Made by a program: the position numbers and the translations under genes. A stretch of 64,000 nucleotides of DNA from positions 1,957 through 65,956 of the forward strand of contig DYOR01000003.1 in the NCBI GenBank assembly GCA_020720385.1. The letters run 5' to 3'. The notes beneath the pieces were generated by a model. It searched no databases. It was given only the letters and a program-made list of their open reading frames with translations, and had not been told where the DNA came from. Of the stretch, positions 50,336 to 59,163 are shown one piece after another; positions within the stretch are counted from its first letter, which is position 1; each line of letters begins with the position of its first letter. Origin of the DNA: Rubrivivax sp. (GTDB taxonomy: Bacteria; Pseudomonadota; Gammaproteobacteria; Burkholderiales; Burkholderiaceae_C).

Positions 50336-51373
50336 ATGCCAATCGAGCGTATTCCCCGGGTTCCGCGTGCTCGCGTGTGCGCGATGCCCACCTTCGCGGC
50401 ATGGGCATGCCGCTGCGGGCGCAGCCTCTTGTTGCAAGCGAGCGTGGGTCTGGCCGCGGGTCTGGGCCTGGGTCTGCCCGCGATGGCCCAGGGGCCCTCG
50501 CCGCTGACCGCGCGTGAGGTGGCCCCGGGCGTGTGGTTCGTCCAGGGCGAGGCGGCGCTGGGCAGCAGCGCCAACCGCAACTTCATCTCCAACGCCGGTT
50601 TCGTCGTCACCGAGGATGGCGTGCTGGTGGTCGACGCGCTCGGCTCTCCGGTCCTTGCCCGGGAGTTGCTGGCCGAGATCCGGCGCGTGACGCATCAGCC
50701 CGTGCGCTACGTCGTCGCGACCCACTACCACGCGGACCACATCTATGGCCTGCAGGTGTTCCAGGAGGCGGGTGCGCAGGTGCTCGCGCACCGCGAGGCG
50801 CGTGAGTACCTCGGCTCCGAGACCGCGCAACGCCGGCTCGAGGCGAGCCGCCGGGACGTGGCACCCTGGGTCGACCGCGAGACCCGGCTCGTGCATGCCG
50901 ACCGCTGGCTCGACGAGCCCGAGACGCGGCTGCGCATGGGTGCACTCGACATCGTCGTGCGCCATGTGGGCGCCGCGCACACGCCCGAGGACCTGGTCGT
51001 CGTCGTGCCGCAGCGCGGCGTGCTGTTCGCCGGCGACCTCGTCTTCCGTGGCCGCATTCCCTTCGTCGGCCAGGCCGACAGCGGCAAGTGGATCGCCTCG
51101 CTCGAGCGCATCATCGGCGATCACCCGCGCTGGGTGCTTCCCGGCCACGGCCCGGTGTCCGGTGACCCACGGGCCGACCTGGAGCTGACGCGCGACTACC
51201 TGGTCCACCTGCGCCGCAGCATGGGCGAAGCAGCGCAGAACATGGAGCCCTTCGACGAGGCCTACGCGCGCACCGACTGGTCGCGCTTCGAGGCGCTGCC
51301 CCTGTTCCGTGCCGCCAACCGCATGAATGCCTACAACACCTACCTGCTGATGGAGCGGCTGGGCGAGCGCTGA
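50336..51373 (+). CDS. SoxH-like metallo-beta-lactamase-fold hydrolase
   Basis: 345 aa (or 329 if ATG 50384 is used) with an export signal (RSLLLQASVGLAAGLGLGLPAMAQ). The metal site is THYHADHIYG (HxHxDH), then HTPEDL, GDLVF and GHGPVSGD. SoxH-like proteins are linked to sox clusters, but their reaction is not settled. It is divergent from fccAB with a 146-bp spacer. Confidence 0.85.
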   Translation: MPIERIPRVPRARVCAMPTFAAWACRCGRSLLLQASVGLAAGLGLGLPAMAQGPSPLTAREVAPGVWFVQGEAALGSSANRNFISNAGFVVTEDGVLVVDALGSPVLARELLAEIRRVTHQPVRYVVATHYHADHIYGLQVFQEAGAQVLAHREAREYLGSETAQRRLEASRRDVAPWVDRETRLVHADRWLDEPETRLRMGALDIVVRHVGAAHTPEDLVVVVPQRGVLFAGDLVFRGRIPFVGQADSGKWIASLERIIGDHPRWVLPGHGPVSGDPRADLELTRDYLVHLRRSMGEAAQNMEPFDEAYARTDWSRFEALPLFRAANRMNAYNTYLLMERLGER

Positions 51374-51513
51374 GTGCACGCCGCGGTGCCGGGGGGCTGT
51401 CTCGCACCGACCGGACGCTGCTGAGGCCGCGTCCCCGCCGGAAGTGCGGCTGCGGCCGGAATTTGCCCGGGCACGGCACTTTCGCCGTGCCGGAGGGGCA
51501 AAATCGGGGCACC

Positions 51514-52980
51514 ATGAACATCTCCAAGCCCACGCCACCCGTCCCGCCCCAGGGCGACCCTGCGGCCGCCGCCGACAGCACGGCCACGGTGTCGCTGTAC
51601 CAGGCGCATCGCAAGATCTACGCGCGCTCCGTCACCGGCACCTTCGCTGCCTGGCGCTGGGGTCTGGTGTGGGCGACCCAGCTGCTCTTCTACGGCCTGC
51701 CGTGGCTCATGTGGAACGACCGCCAGGCGCTGCTCTTCGATCTCACCGCGCGGCGCTTCTACGTCTTCGGGCTGGTGCTCTACCCGCAGGACCTGATCTT
51801 CCTCTCCGCCTTGCTCATGATTTCGGCCTACGTGCTGTTCCTGTTCACGGCCGTGGCCGGGCGCCTGTGGTGCGGCTACGCCTGTCCGCAGACCGTGTAC
51901 ACCGAGATCTTCATGTGGTTCGAGCGCATGCTCGAGGGCGACCGCAGCCAGCGCATGAAGCTCGACGCCGGCCCGTGGGACGCCAACAAGATCTGGCGCA
52001 AGGGTTCCAAGCAGGCCGTGTGGCTGCTCTTCGGGCTGTTCACCGGCTTCACCTTCGTCGGCTATTTCACGCCCATCAGGTCGCTCGCTGCCGAGGCGCT
52101 GACGCTGGGTTTCGGCCCCTGGGAGTGGTTCTGGATCCTGTTCTACGGCCTGGCCACCTACGGCAATGCCGGGTTCATGCGCGAGCAGGTGTGCAAGTAC
52201 ATCTGCCCGTACGCGCGTTTCCAGAGCGCGATGTTCGACAAGGACACGCTCATCATCAGCTACGACCCCGAGCGTGGCGAACCACGCGGCGCACGCTCGC
52301 GCAAGGCCGACCCGGCCGCGCTCGGGTTGGGGACTTGCGTCGACTGCAACCTGTGCGTCCAGGTCTGCCCCACGGGCATCGACATCCGCCAAGGCCTGCA
52401 GTACGAATGCATCGGCTGCGCCGCCTGCATCGACGTCTGCGACGGGGTGATGGACCGCATGAGCTACCCGCGCGGCCTGATCCGCTACGCCACCCAGAAC
52501 AGCCTGGCGCAACACCTGGATCGTGGCCAGATGATCAAGCGCGTCCTGCGCCCGCGGGTGATCGTCTATACCGCCATCCTCGTCCTCATCTGCACGGCCT
52601 TCGCCGTCGCCGTGACCCTGCGCGACCCCTTCCGCGTGAACGTGGTGCGCGATCGCGGCTCGCTGGCGCGCATCGTCGAGAACGGCCAGATCGAGAACGT
52701 CTACCGGCTGCAGGTGATGAACAACCAGGAGCAGCCGCAGACCTACCGCGTGGGCGTCACGGGTATGCCGAGCATCGCGCTGACCGCGCCGGTCGAGTTC
52801 ACCCTGGCCCCGGCCGAAGCGCGCTGGATCACGCTGGGCGTGCGCGTGCCCTATGAAATCGGGCAGTCGGCCGGGGGAGGTGCCCACCCCATCCGCTTCG
52901 AGATCGACCGCCTGGCGTCGGCCGGTCAACACGGCTCCGTGAAGGCGAGGGAGAAGTCGACCTTCGTCGTCCCGCGCTGA
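51514..52980 (+). CDS. ccoG: CcoG/FixG/RdxA-type cytochrome oxidase accessory protein
   Basis: A 488-aa membrane ferredoxin. Motifs seen are WCGYACPQTVYTEIF, CKYICPYARFQ and two clusters, CVDCNLCVQVCPTGIDIR and CIGCAACIDVCDGVMD, with a C-terminal Ig-like periplasmic domain (about 380-488). CcoG helps reduce copper for cbb3 oxidase assembly. ATG 51514 is preferred to 51463 because conserved sequence starts after it. The ccoNOQP operon is not in the window. Confidence 0.93.
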   Translation: MNISKPTPPVPPQGDPAAAADSTATVSLYQAHRKIYARSVTGTFAAWRWGLVWATQLLFYGLPWLMWNDRQALLFDLTARRFYVFGLVLYPQDLIFLSALLMISAYVLFLFTAVAGRLWCGYACPQTVYTEIFMWFERMLEGDRSQRMKLDAGPWDANKIWRKGSKQAVWLLFGLFTGFTFVGYFTPIRSLAAEALTLGFGPWEWFWILFYGLATYGNAGFMREQVCKYICPYARFQSAMFDKDTLIISYDPERGEPRGARSRKADPAALGLGTCVDCNLCVQVCPTGIDIRQGLQYECIGCAACIDVCDGVMDRMSYPRGLIRYATQNSLAQHLDRGQMIKRVLRPRVIVYTAILVLICTAFAVAVTLRDPFRVNVVRDRGSLARIVENGQIENVYRLQVMNNQEQPQTYRVGVTGMPSIALTAPVEFTLAPAEARWITLGVRVPYEIGQSAGGGAHPIRFEIDRLASAGQHGSVKAREKSTFVVPR

Positions 52981-53005
52981 GCTTCCCCGGCCACCGAGCC
53001 CCGAC

Positions 53006-54127
53006 TTGGAGCGCATCGACACCCTGGTCATCGGGGCGGGCGTGGTCGGCCTGGCGGTTGGCCGGGCACTGGCCCGGGCGGGGCACGAGACCATCGTCGT
53101 CGACGCCATGGACGGCATCGGTCAAGGGGCGAGCTCGCGCAACAGCGAAGTGGTGCACTCCGGCCTGTACTACGTGCCGGGCTCGCTCAAGGCGCGCCTG
53201 TGCGTGCGCGGCAAGGAACTGCTCTACGCCTTCGCCGCCCGCCACGGCGTACCGCATGCTCTGTGCGGCAAGCTGCTCGTGGCCACTCTGCCCGACCAGC
53301 ACGCGGCCTTGCAGCAGTTCGAGCAGCGCGCCGCGGCCAATGGCGTCGAGGTGCAGGCCCTCACGGCGGCGCAGGCCCGCGCCCTGGAACCCGAGCTGCA
53401 GTGCAGCGCGGCGCTGCTCTCGCCCAGCACCGGCATCGTCGACAGCCACGCGCTGATGCTGGCGTTGCAGGGCGATCTGGAGCAGGCCGGAGGTGCGCTT
53501 GCCCTGCGCTCGCGCGTGCACGCCGGCCACCTCGATGGTCCGGGCCCGGCATGCGTCCAGGTGGCCTCGCCCGACGGTGACATGGAAATCGAGGCCGCGC
53601 GCGTGGTCAATGCCGCGGGCCTATACGCCTGCCAGGTGGCGCGCGGCTTGCGCGGACTGGCCGCGTCGCATGTGCCCACGCCGCATTACGCCAAGGGCAG
53701 CTATTTCACGCTGGCCGGGCGTGCGCCGTTCAAGCGCCTGGTCTATCCGGCGCCTACCGACGCCTGGCTGGGCGTGCATGTGACCCTCGACCTGGGCGGG
53801 CAGGCTCGTTTCGGGCCCGACCTGGAGTGGTTGGCGGTGGACTCCCCGCAGGACATCGACTACGCCGTCGACCCGGCGCGTGCCCTGGGTTTCGAGGAGG
53901 CCATCCGCCGTTACTGGCCGGGCCTGCCGGCCGGCGCGCTGCAGCCGGGCTACAGCGGCGTGCGGCCGAAGATCCACGGCCCGGGCGAGGCGGCGCCCGA
54001 CTTCCGCATCGACGGGCCGCGGGTGCATGGCGTGGCCGGCCTGGTCAACCTCTTCGGCATCGAGTCCCCCGGCCTCACCGCGGCGCTGGCGATCGGCGAG
54101 CATGTCGCGCACTTGCTCGCCGCGTGA
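53006..54127 (+). CDS. LhgO-like FAD-dependent oxidoreductase
   Basis: A 373-aa DAO-family flavoprotein. The FAD fold is LVIGAGVVGLAVGRALARAG at the N-terminus, followed by SSRNSEVVHSGLYY and the C-terminal GLVNLFGIESPGLTAALAIG, a pattern of L-2-hydroxyglutarate oxidases. It starts with TTG 53006. A link to sulfur metabolism is not evident. It is followed by a terminator hairpin at 54163. Confidence 0.85.
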   Translation: MERIDTLVIGAGVVGLAVGRALARAGHETIVVDAMDGIGQGASSRNSEVVHSGLYYVPGSLKARLCVRGKELLYAFAARHGVPHALCGKLLVATLPDQHAALQQFEQRAAANGVEVQALTAAQARALEPELQCSAALLSPSTGIVDSHALMLALQGDLEQAGGALALRSRVHAGHLDGPGPACVQVASPDGDMEIEAARVVNAAGLYACQVARGLRGLAASHVPTPHYAKGSYFTLAGRAPFKRLVYPAPTDAWLGVHVTLDLGGQARFGPDLEWLAVDSPQDIDYAVDPARALGFEEAIRRYWPGLPAGALQPGYSGVRPKIHGPGEAAPDFRIDGPRVHGVAGLVNLFGIESPGLTAALAIGEHVAHLLAA

Positions 54128-54162
54128 ACAAGCGCTGCGAGCGGCTGGCTGGATCATGAGAA

Positions 54163-54182
54163 AGGGCCCCTCGCGGGGCCCT
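54163..54182. terminator. hairpin between convergent LhgO-like and HiPIP genes
   Basis: AGGGCCCC-TCGC-GGGGCCCT is an 8-bp perfect stem with a four-base loop. On the minus strand it is followed by TTTCTC, a fair terminator for the HiPIP transcript. Confidence 0.65.
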
Positions 54183-54228
54183 CGTGGCCGGACCGGGCGC
54201 GTCGCGCCGGTTCAGGATGTTGCGGCTT

Positions 54229-54540
54229 TCAGGCCTTCTTGGCCCAGGCGCTGCACCAGCCGCCCGGGGTGACATGCTTGGTGCCGAAGAGCGGGCAGCC
54301 GCCGCTGGCGTCGGCCGGCTTGCCTAGGTACAGGGCGCAGTTGACGCACTTCTGATCCTTGTTGTGCTTGGGGAACTTCTTTGCGTCGACCTTGGCGGTA
54401 TCCGTGGCATAGCCCAAGCCAATGGCCTGAGGATCCTTCGGGTCGACCATGACCGGGGCGGCGTGTCCCTGGCTGGTGGCCAGGGCGGTACCGGCGGCGG
54501 CGACCTGGATCAGGAAAGTACGGCGGTTGGTTTGCGACAT
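54229..54540 (-). CDS. hip: high-potential iron-sulfur protein (HiPIP)
   Basis: 103 aa with a Tat signal (NRRTFLIQVAAAGTALATSQG). Four cluster cysteines are at Cys65, Cys68, Cys82 and Cys96 (CVNC...GGCPLF...GGWCSAW), the standard HiPIP spacing. It is a periplasmic electron carrier, common in phototrophic and sulfur-oxidising beta- and gammaproteobacteria. The start is ATG 54540. Confidence 0.95.
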   Translation of the reverse strand: MSQTNRRTFLIQVAAAGTALATSQGHAAPVMVDPKDPQAIGLGYATDTAKVDAKKFPKHNKDQKCVNCALYLGKPADASGGCPLFGTKHVTPGGWCSAWAKKA

Positions 54541-54587
54541 GGGAAACGATCTCCGTGAGTGGCGAATGAAGGAAGGGAACAAGGGGA

Positions 54588-54839
54588 TCAGGGTGCCGGG
54601 ACGGTGATGCCCAGACAAGCATTGCAACGGCCCAGCCCGCGCAGCCGTGGATCGGGTTTTCCATCACCCGTCTTGAAGTTGGCGTGGCAGCGGATGCACA
54701 CGTACATCTTCGAGCTGGACATCATGGGCCGCACGCCGGGCTCGGCATTCGGGCGGGCGGCCGTGTATTCGGCCTGCGTCTGACGCAGCTTCGGACCGGG
54801 TACGGATTCGGGGGCAGGGGGCGTGCGGCGGGTCGTCAT
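54588..54839 (-). CDS. small zinc-ribbon-like protein next to HiPIP
   Basis: 83 aa with no export signal. The pairs Cys48-x2-Cys51 (CIRCH) and Cys72-x2-Cys75 (CNAC) suggest a zinc ribbon. Although CIRCH matches the haem motif, lack of export argues against a cytochrome. ATG 54839 is shown; ATGs at residues 39-40 are also possible, since the first part is Pro-rich and poorly structured. Function unknown. Confidence 0.6.
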   Translation of the reverse strand: MTTRRTPPAPESVPGPKLRQTQAEYTAARPNAEPGVRPMMSSSKMYVCIRCHANFKTGDGKPDPRLRGLGRCNACLGITVPAP

Positions 54840-54970
54840 GGCGGGCGGATGCCAGGGTGAGCTGCCCTGGAAGTCACGAATAACGTATTGTCCTCCGAAA
54901 TCCGTACCCTTTGCACCGGGCAATCTCGGACCCGACCCGCTCGCACACCGGGCGGGTGGTTTCTTGCGCC

Positions 54971-57169
54971 TCACGCCGTGGCGGCGAAGTCCACCACGCG
55001 CACGGCGCAGACGATGCCGCGCGGCCCGTTCTCGCGCCAGTGCACCTCGCCGCCGAGCAGCTTCACGCGCTTGCGCACGCCGCCCATGCCCAGGCCGTGC
55101 GCCCAGGCCTGCGGGGCGCGCCCCCGGCCGTCGTCGGCGACCTCCAGGGTCAGCCGCCCGCCTTCACAGGCCAGGCCCACGTCGATGCGCGTCGCCCCGC
55201 CGTGATACATGGCGTTGGTGACCAGCTCGCGCAGCACGCGGGTCAGCGCCGACCACTGCACCACCGAGAGCTGCAGGTCGCGGTCGTGGCTGAAGGTCCA
55301 GCCCAGTTCCACGTGGGCGAGCGTGAGCCGCTGGGTCAGGTCGGCCTTCCACTCCGCGGCGGCGTGGGAGAGGCGATGCTCGGTGGCGGCCAGCCCGCGC
55401 GTGAGCGTCTTCAGGTCCTGCAGCGTGTGGCGGATGTACTCCTCCATCTCCGGCGACTGGGCCTGGTACATGAGCGTGAGCAAGCGCGCCCCGATGTCGT
55501 CGTGCAGGTCCTGGGCGATGCGCAGCCGTTCCTCGACGCGGCCTTGCTCCACCGCCTGGTCGTAGGCCACGGCGCGCCCGAGTTGCTCGACAACGCGGTC
55601 GGCGAGCACGGCGTCGTCGTTGGTGAACAGACGGCGCCCACGCTGCGCGAAGCGCAGGGCGAGCGCGAAGGCCGGAGCGCCCGCCGCGTTGAGCGGTCGC
55701 AGCGGCACGACCAGGGCGGCCCCTGCGCTGACGACCAGCGAACGCGTGGGCACGCGCTCCAGCGAGCGCATCTCGAGGGGGTCGAAAAGCTCGCGCAGCA
55801 ACTGGCCGAGCATCTGCGCATGGCGCGACGGCCGCGCCTGCACCTCGCGCGCCGCGCGGTAGAGCTGGTCGAAGGTGCGCTCGGTGGACATCGCGGTGCT
55901 GCCGGCGAAGTGATGCAGGATCCACTGGCGCGCCCCCGCGTACAGCCCCAGCGCGATGAACGCCGCCACCGCCAGCGAGGCAAGGGGGCCCAGCGCGAAC
56001 AGCGCCACGCAGAGCAGACCGACCGCGGTGGCCACCGTGCCGATGCCCGCGAGCAGGGCGAACTCGCGCAGCAGCTGGCGGCTGCGCCCGAGCAGCGGCG
56101 TGAGCAAGAGCAGGCAGGCGAGGAGGAGGGACCAGGCCATCGAGGCGCCCATGGCCAGCCCGGGAGTGGCCTCTTGATCGCCGGCGATCAGCGCCACGGC
56201 CAGCGTGGCCAGCACCAGCGTGCCCAGGGCGATGGCGGCGAAGCGACGCATCACCACGGCGTAGGGGTTGGGCTGGAGGCGCTGCGAGCGATGGATCACG
56301 GCCAGCGCCGCCGTGGCCAGGGCGACGCAGCCGGCCTGTGCCCACCACCACAGCGGCGCCGGCTGTGCGAAATGCAAGTGCGCCAGCCACGCCGCCGCGC
56401 CGCTCCAGGCGAGCGCGGCGATGGCCCGGGCGTGCACCAGGCGGTTGGGGGTGAGCGCGAAGGCATGCACGGCAGCAGCGCCCGTGCACAGGTCCAGGCC
56501 CATGCGCACGGGCCCGGAGGCGGCCAGTGCGCCCGGCGGCAGCCCGAGGCCGGGCAGGTTCTCCAGGGCGATGACGAGCAGGTTGCCCGCCTGGCACAAG
56601 GACATGATGGCGTAGAGGACGTTGCTCGGGCGCGGATGGGCCACGAGCACGACGGCGGCGAAGAGGTAGAGCAGCAAGGCCAGGCCGGCCAGAGGCCAGA
56701 ACGCGCCGCCCAGGCCGGTGAAACCGCGCGGTCCGGCCCGCACCGTGAGCGCGTCGCCGCCGGCAAAGTGCAGGCCGACGGACCCGGCGACGAGCTGTGC
56801 CGCCAGGGCTTCGTGCTGCGTCAGCAGGCGCAGCCGCAGCGCGTCGTCAACCTGCCAGCGCGGCGAGCGCTGCAGCAGGGCGCCATCCACCGCCACGGGT
56901 GGGCGGCCCGGGGCGCCCAGGGCCACCAGCGCCTGGCCGCGGTGGGCATCGAGCGTGGCGTGCGGGCTGGCGCGCAGCACCAGCTCGCCCGCGGGGCCCG
57001 CGTCCCAGCTGGCGTCGAGTCGCGGGGCCGCGGCAAGCCAGCGGGCCAGCGCAAAGAGGGCCACGCAGCCCACCAGGCCCGCCAGCACGAGGGTGCGGCG
57101 CCACGAGCCGATCAACGGGGGCGGACCTTGGCCGCCCAGGCTGCGCTCGAAGGTGCTGGCCTCGAACAT
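54971..57169 (-). CDS. polytopic membrane sensor histidine kinase
   Basis: 732 aa from ATG 57169 (an upstream ATG at 57292 would give 773). One N-terminal span, a periplasmic stretch of about 100 residues and eight or more further spans precede a soluble part. The kinase box is LRIAQDLHDDIGARLLTL (His about 580), and the HATPase domain has ELVTNAMYHGGA and ADDGRGRAP. It resembles NarX/DesK-class kinases. It acts with the LuxR-type regulator encoded upstream. The signal is unknown. Confidence 0.85.
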   Translation of the reverse strand: MFEASTFERSLGGQGPPPLIGSWRRTLVLAGLVGCVALFALARWLAAAPRLDASWDAGPAGELVLRASPHATLDAHRGQALVALGAPGRPPVAVDGALLQRSPRWQVDDALRLRLLTQHEALAAQLVAGSVGLHFAGGDALTVRAGPRGFTGLGGAFWPLAGLALLLYLFAAVVLVAHPRPSNVLYAIMSLCQAGNLLVIALENLPGLGLPPGALAASGPVRMGLDLCTGAAAVHAFALTPNRLVHARAIAALAWSGAAAWLAHLHFAQPAPLWWWAQAGCVALATAALAVIHRSQRLQPNPYAVVMRRFAAIALGTLVLATLAVALIAGDQEATPGLAMGASMAWSLLLACLLLLTPLLGRSRQLLREFALLAGIGTVATAVGLLCVALFALGPLASLAVAAFIALGLYAGARQWILHHFAGSTAMSTERTFDQLYRAAREVQARPSRHAQMLGQLLRELFDPLEMRSLERVPTRSLVVSAGAALVVPLRPLNAAGAPAFALALRFAQRGRRLFTNDDAVLADRVVEQLGRAVAYDQAVEQGRVEERLRIAQDLHDDIGARLLTLMYQAQSPEMEEYIRHTLQDLKTLTRGLAATEHRLSHAAAEWKADLTQRLTLAHVELGWTFSHDRDLQLSVVQWSALTRVLRELVTNAMYHGGATRIDVGLACEGGRLTLEVADDGRGRAPQAWAHGLGMGGVRKRVKLLGGEVHWRENGPRGIVCAVRVVDFAATA

Positions 57170-57304
57170 CGAATCGGCCCCCGCGCCGTGCGCACGAGCT
57201 GGGCGCGGCGTGCCGCGTCGCTCGGTGGCGAAGGGCCTCGCCACGGCGCTGGTCTCAGCGCCGCTCGCTTGCGCGGCGCGCCGGCCGGGCAAGCCTGCCG
57301 GCGT

Positions 57305-58060
57305 TCACACCAGGCCCTGCTTGCTCGCCAGCACGGCGGCCTCGGCGCGGCTGGAGACGTTGAGCTTCTTGTAGATGGACTTGATGTGGTCGTTGACGGT
57401 GAACCACTTGATGCCCATCAGGCTGGCGATCTCCTTGATCGTGAAGCCCTTGCTCAGGTAGGTGAGGACCTCGGTCTCGCGCGGCGTGAGCCGTTCGTGG
57501 TCCAGCGGCTTGTCGATGGGGACCGGCCTGCTGGTGCTGAACTGGGTGGTGAAGCTCGTCGCCGGCATGAACCCCGAATCGGGCACGCGCGCGCTGCCGC
57601 CGGTGCTGCTGCCCTGGCGGAAGTGCGTGAGCAGCCTTCGCGCGATCGCCGGCGACAGCGGCGGCTGGCCGCGCACGATCTTCTGCAGCTCTTCCACGAG
57701 CACCTCGAACCGGTCCTCCTTGAGCAGGTAGCCGTCGGCGCCGCACTGCAGGGCCGGGAAGAGGTGGTCGTCGTCCGAATACAGCGTGGTGACGATCTTC
57801 GTCGCCGGGTAGTGGCTGAGTTCGGCGAGCAGCTCCATGCCGTTGCCGTCGGGCAGTTCGAGGTCGACGAGCACCAGCTTGAACGGGTCGACGCCGTGCA
57901 GTCCCTGCGAACCGCCGGTGAGCGAGATGTGGCGGCGTGCCGTCTCCAGGTCGCCCGCCTCGGTGATGACGATGGCGTCGCTGAAGCTCTCGCGGACGAC
58001 GCGGCACAGGAAGCTGCGCGCGACCGGGTTGTCTTCGAGGATCAGGACCTTCACAGCCAT
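57305..58060 (-). CDS. LuxR-type response regulator
   Basis: 251 aa. The receiver domain has EDN (9-11), Asp67 (VLVDLELP) and a Lys in GYLLKED. A linker of about 55 residues is unusually long. The helix-turn-helix at 190-245 is LTPRETEVLTYLSKGFTIKE.... It precedes the membrane kinase gene in the same direction, 135 bp apart. Targets are not known. Confidence 0.9.
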   Translation of the reverse strand: MAVKVLILEDNPVARSFLCRVVRESFSDAIVITEAGDLETARRHISLTGGSQGLHGVDPFKLVLVDLELPDGNGMELLAELSHYPATKIVTTLYSDDDHLFPALQCGADGYLLKEDRFEVLVEELQKIVRGQPPLSPAIARRLLTHFRQGSSTGGSARVPDSGFMPATSFTTQFSTSRPVPIDKPLDHERLTPRETEVLTYLSKGFTIKEIASLMGIKWFTVNDHIKSIYKKLNVSSRAEAAVLASKQGLV

Positions 58061-58136
58061 CGCGGGCGGCCTCCTTGCAGTCGCCGCGATGCTAGCGCGG
58101 AAAGGCCACCGTGCCGCAACGCTGTGTGTGTGGCTC

Positions 58137-59114
58137 TCAGGGGTTGACGAGCACCACCTTGCCCACCACCTGGCGCGAACCCATGCGCGCGTAGGCGGCC
58201 TTGAGCTCGCGCATGGGCAGCTGGCAGTCGATCACCGGCTTGACCGCCCCGCTGGCGTACCAACGCGCGAGCTGTGCCATGGCCGCGGCGTGTGCCTGCG
58301 GCTCGCGCTTGACGAACTCGCCCCAGAACACGCCGACGATGGAGGCCCCCTTGAGCAGGGGCAGGTTCCACGGCAGCGCCGGGATGGCGCCGCCGGCGAA
58401 GCCCACCACCAGGTAGCGCCCGCGCCAGGCGATGGCGCGCAGCACGGGCTCGGCCAGATCGCCCCCCACGGGGTCGTAGACCACGTCCGGGCCCTTGCCG
58501 CCGGTGAGCGCCTCGAGCGCATCGCGCACGTTCTCGCGGCCGTAGTTCAGCGTGGCATCGGCGCCGAGTTCGCGGCAACGCGCGCACTTCTCGTCGCTCG
58601 ATGCCGCCGCGATGACACGCGCGCCGGCCGCCTTGGCGATCTGCAGCGCCGCCGTGCCCACGCCGCCGGCGGCGCCGACGACGAGCACCGTCTCGCCGGC
58701 GCGCAGCTGTGCCCGGTCGACCAGCGCGTGGTACGAGGTGCCATAGGTGAAGGCGAATGCCGCCGCGTCGGCGACGGCGAAACCGGCCGGCAGGGGCAGC
58801 ACATGCGCGGCGCTGACGCAGGCATGGGTGGCAAAGCCGCCGGTGACACCGATCGCCGCGACCGTGTCGCCCAGCTTCAGCTGCGTCACGCCCTCGCCCA
58901 GTGCGTCGACGCGACCGGCGAACTCGGCGCCCGGGACGAAGGGCAGCGGTGGCTTGGCCTGGTACTTGCCTTCGACGACGAGCAGGTCGGGGAAATTCAG
59001 GCTCGCCGCCTGCACCGCGATGCGCACTTCGCCCGGCCTTGGCTCGGGCGTGGGCAGCTCGCGCCAGTGCAGGGCATCAAAGCCCTCCAGGGTTTCGCAG
59101 AGCCAGGCATGCAT
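58137..59114 (-). CDS. NADPH:quinone oxidoreductase-like medium-chain dehydrogenase
   Basis: 325 aa of the zinc-independent QOR group. The nucleotide fold is VLVVGAAGGVGTAALQIAKAAGA (about 143-165), and the family motif FVPGAEFAGRVDALGEGV is near the N-terminus. It probably reduces quinones or enones with NADPH. There is no operon link to the sulfur genes. The start is ATG 59114. Confidence 0.88.
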   Translation of the reverse strand: MHAWLCETLEGFDALHWRELPTPEPRPGEVRIAVQAASLNFPDLLVVEGKYQAKPPLPFVPGAEFAGRVDALGEGVTQLKLGDTVAAIGVTGGFATHACVSAAHVLPLPAGFAVADAAAFAFTYGTSYHALVDRAQLRAGETVLVVGAAGGVGTAALQIAKAAGARVIAAASSDEKCARCRELGADATLNYGRENVRDALEALTGGKGPDVVYDPVGGDLAEPVLRAIAWRGRYLVVGFAGGAIPALPWNLPLLKGASIVGVFWGEFVKREPQAHAAAMAQLARWYASGAVKPVIDCQLPMRELKAAYARMGSRQVVGKVVLVNP

Positions 59115-59163
59115 GGCGTTGTCTCCTCGGTGTGGACGGGTGGGTTGCGCCGCGCATCGCGCG

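Noticed and set aside
54588-54839. Calling the CIRCH protein a cytochrome c
   Set aside because: There is no export signal, and a second CxxC pair fits a zinc ribbon better.
54911-58147. A 1078-codon plus-strand frame opposite the second kinase and regulator genes
   Set aside because: It is antisense to two well-supported genes; its Gln/Arg/His-rich composition is an artefact of high GC.
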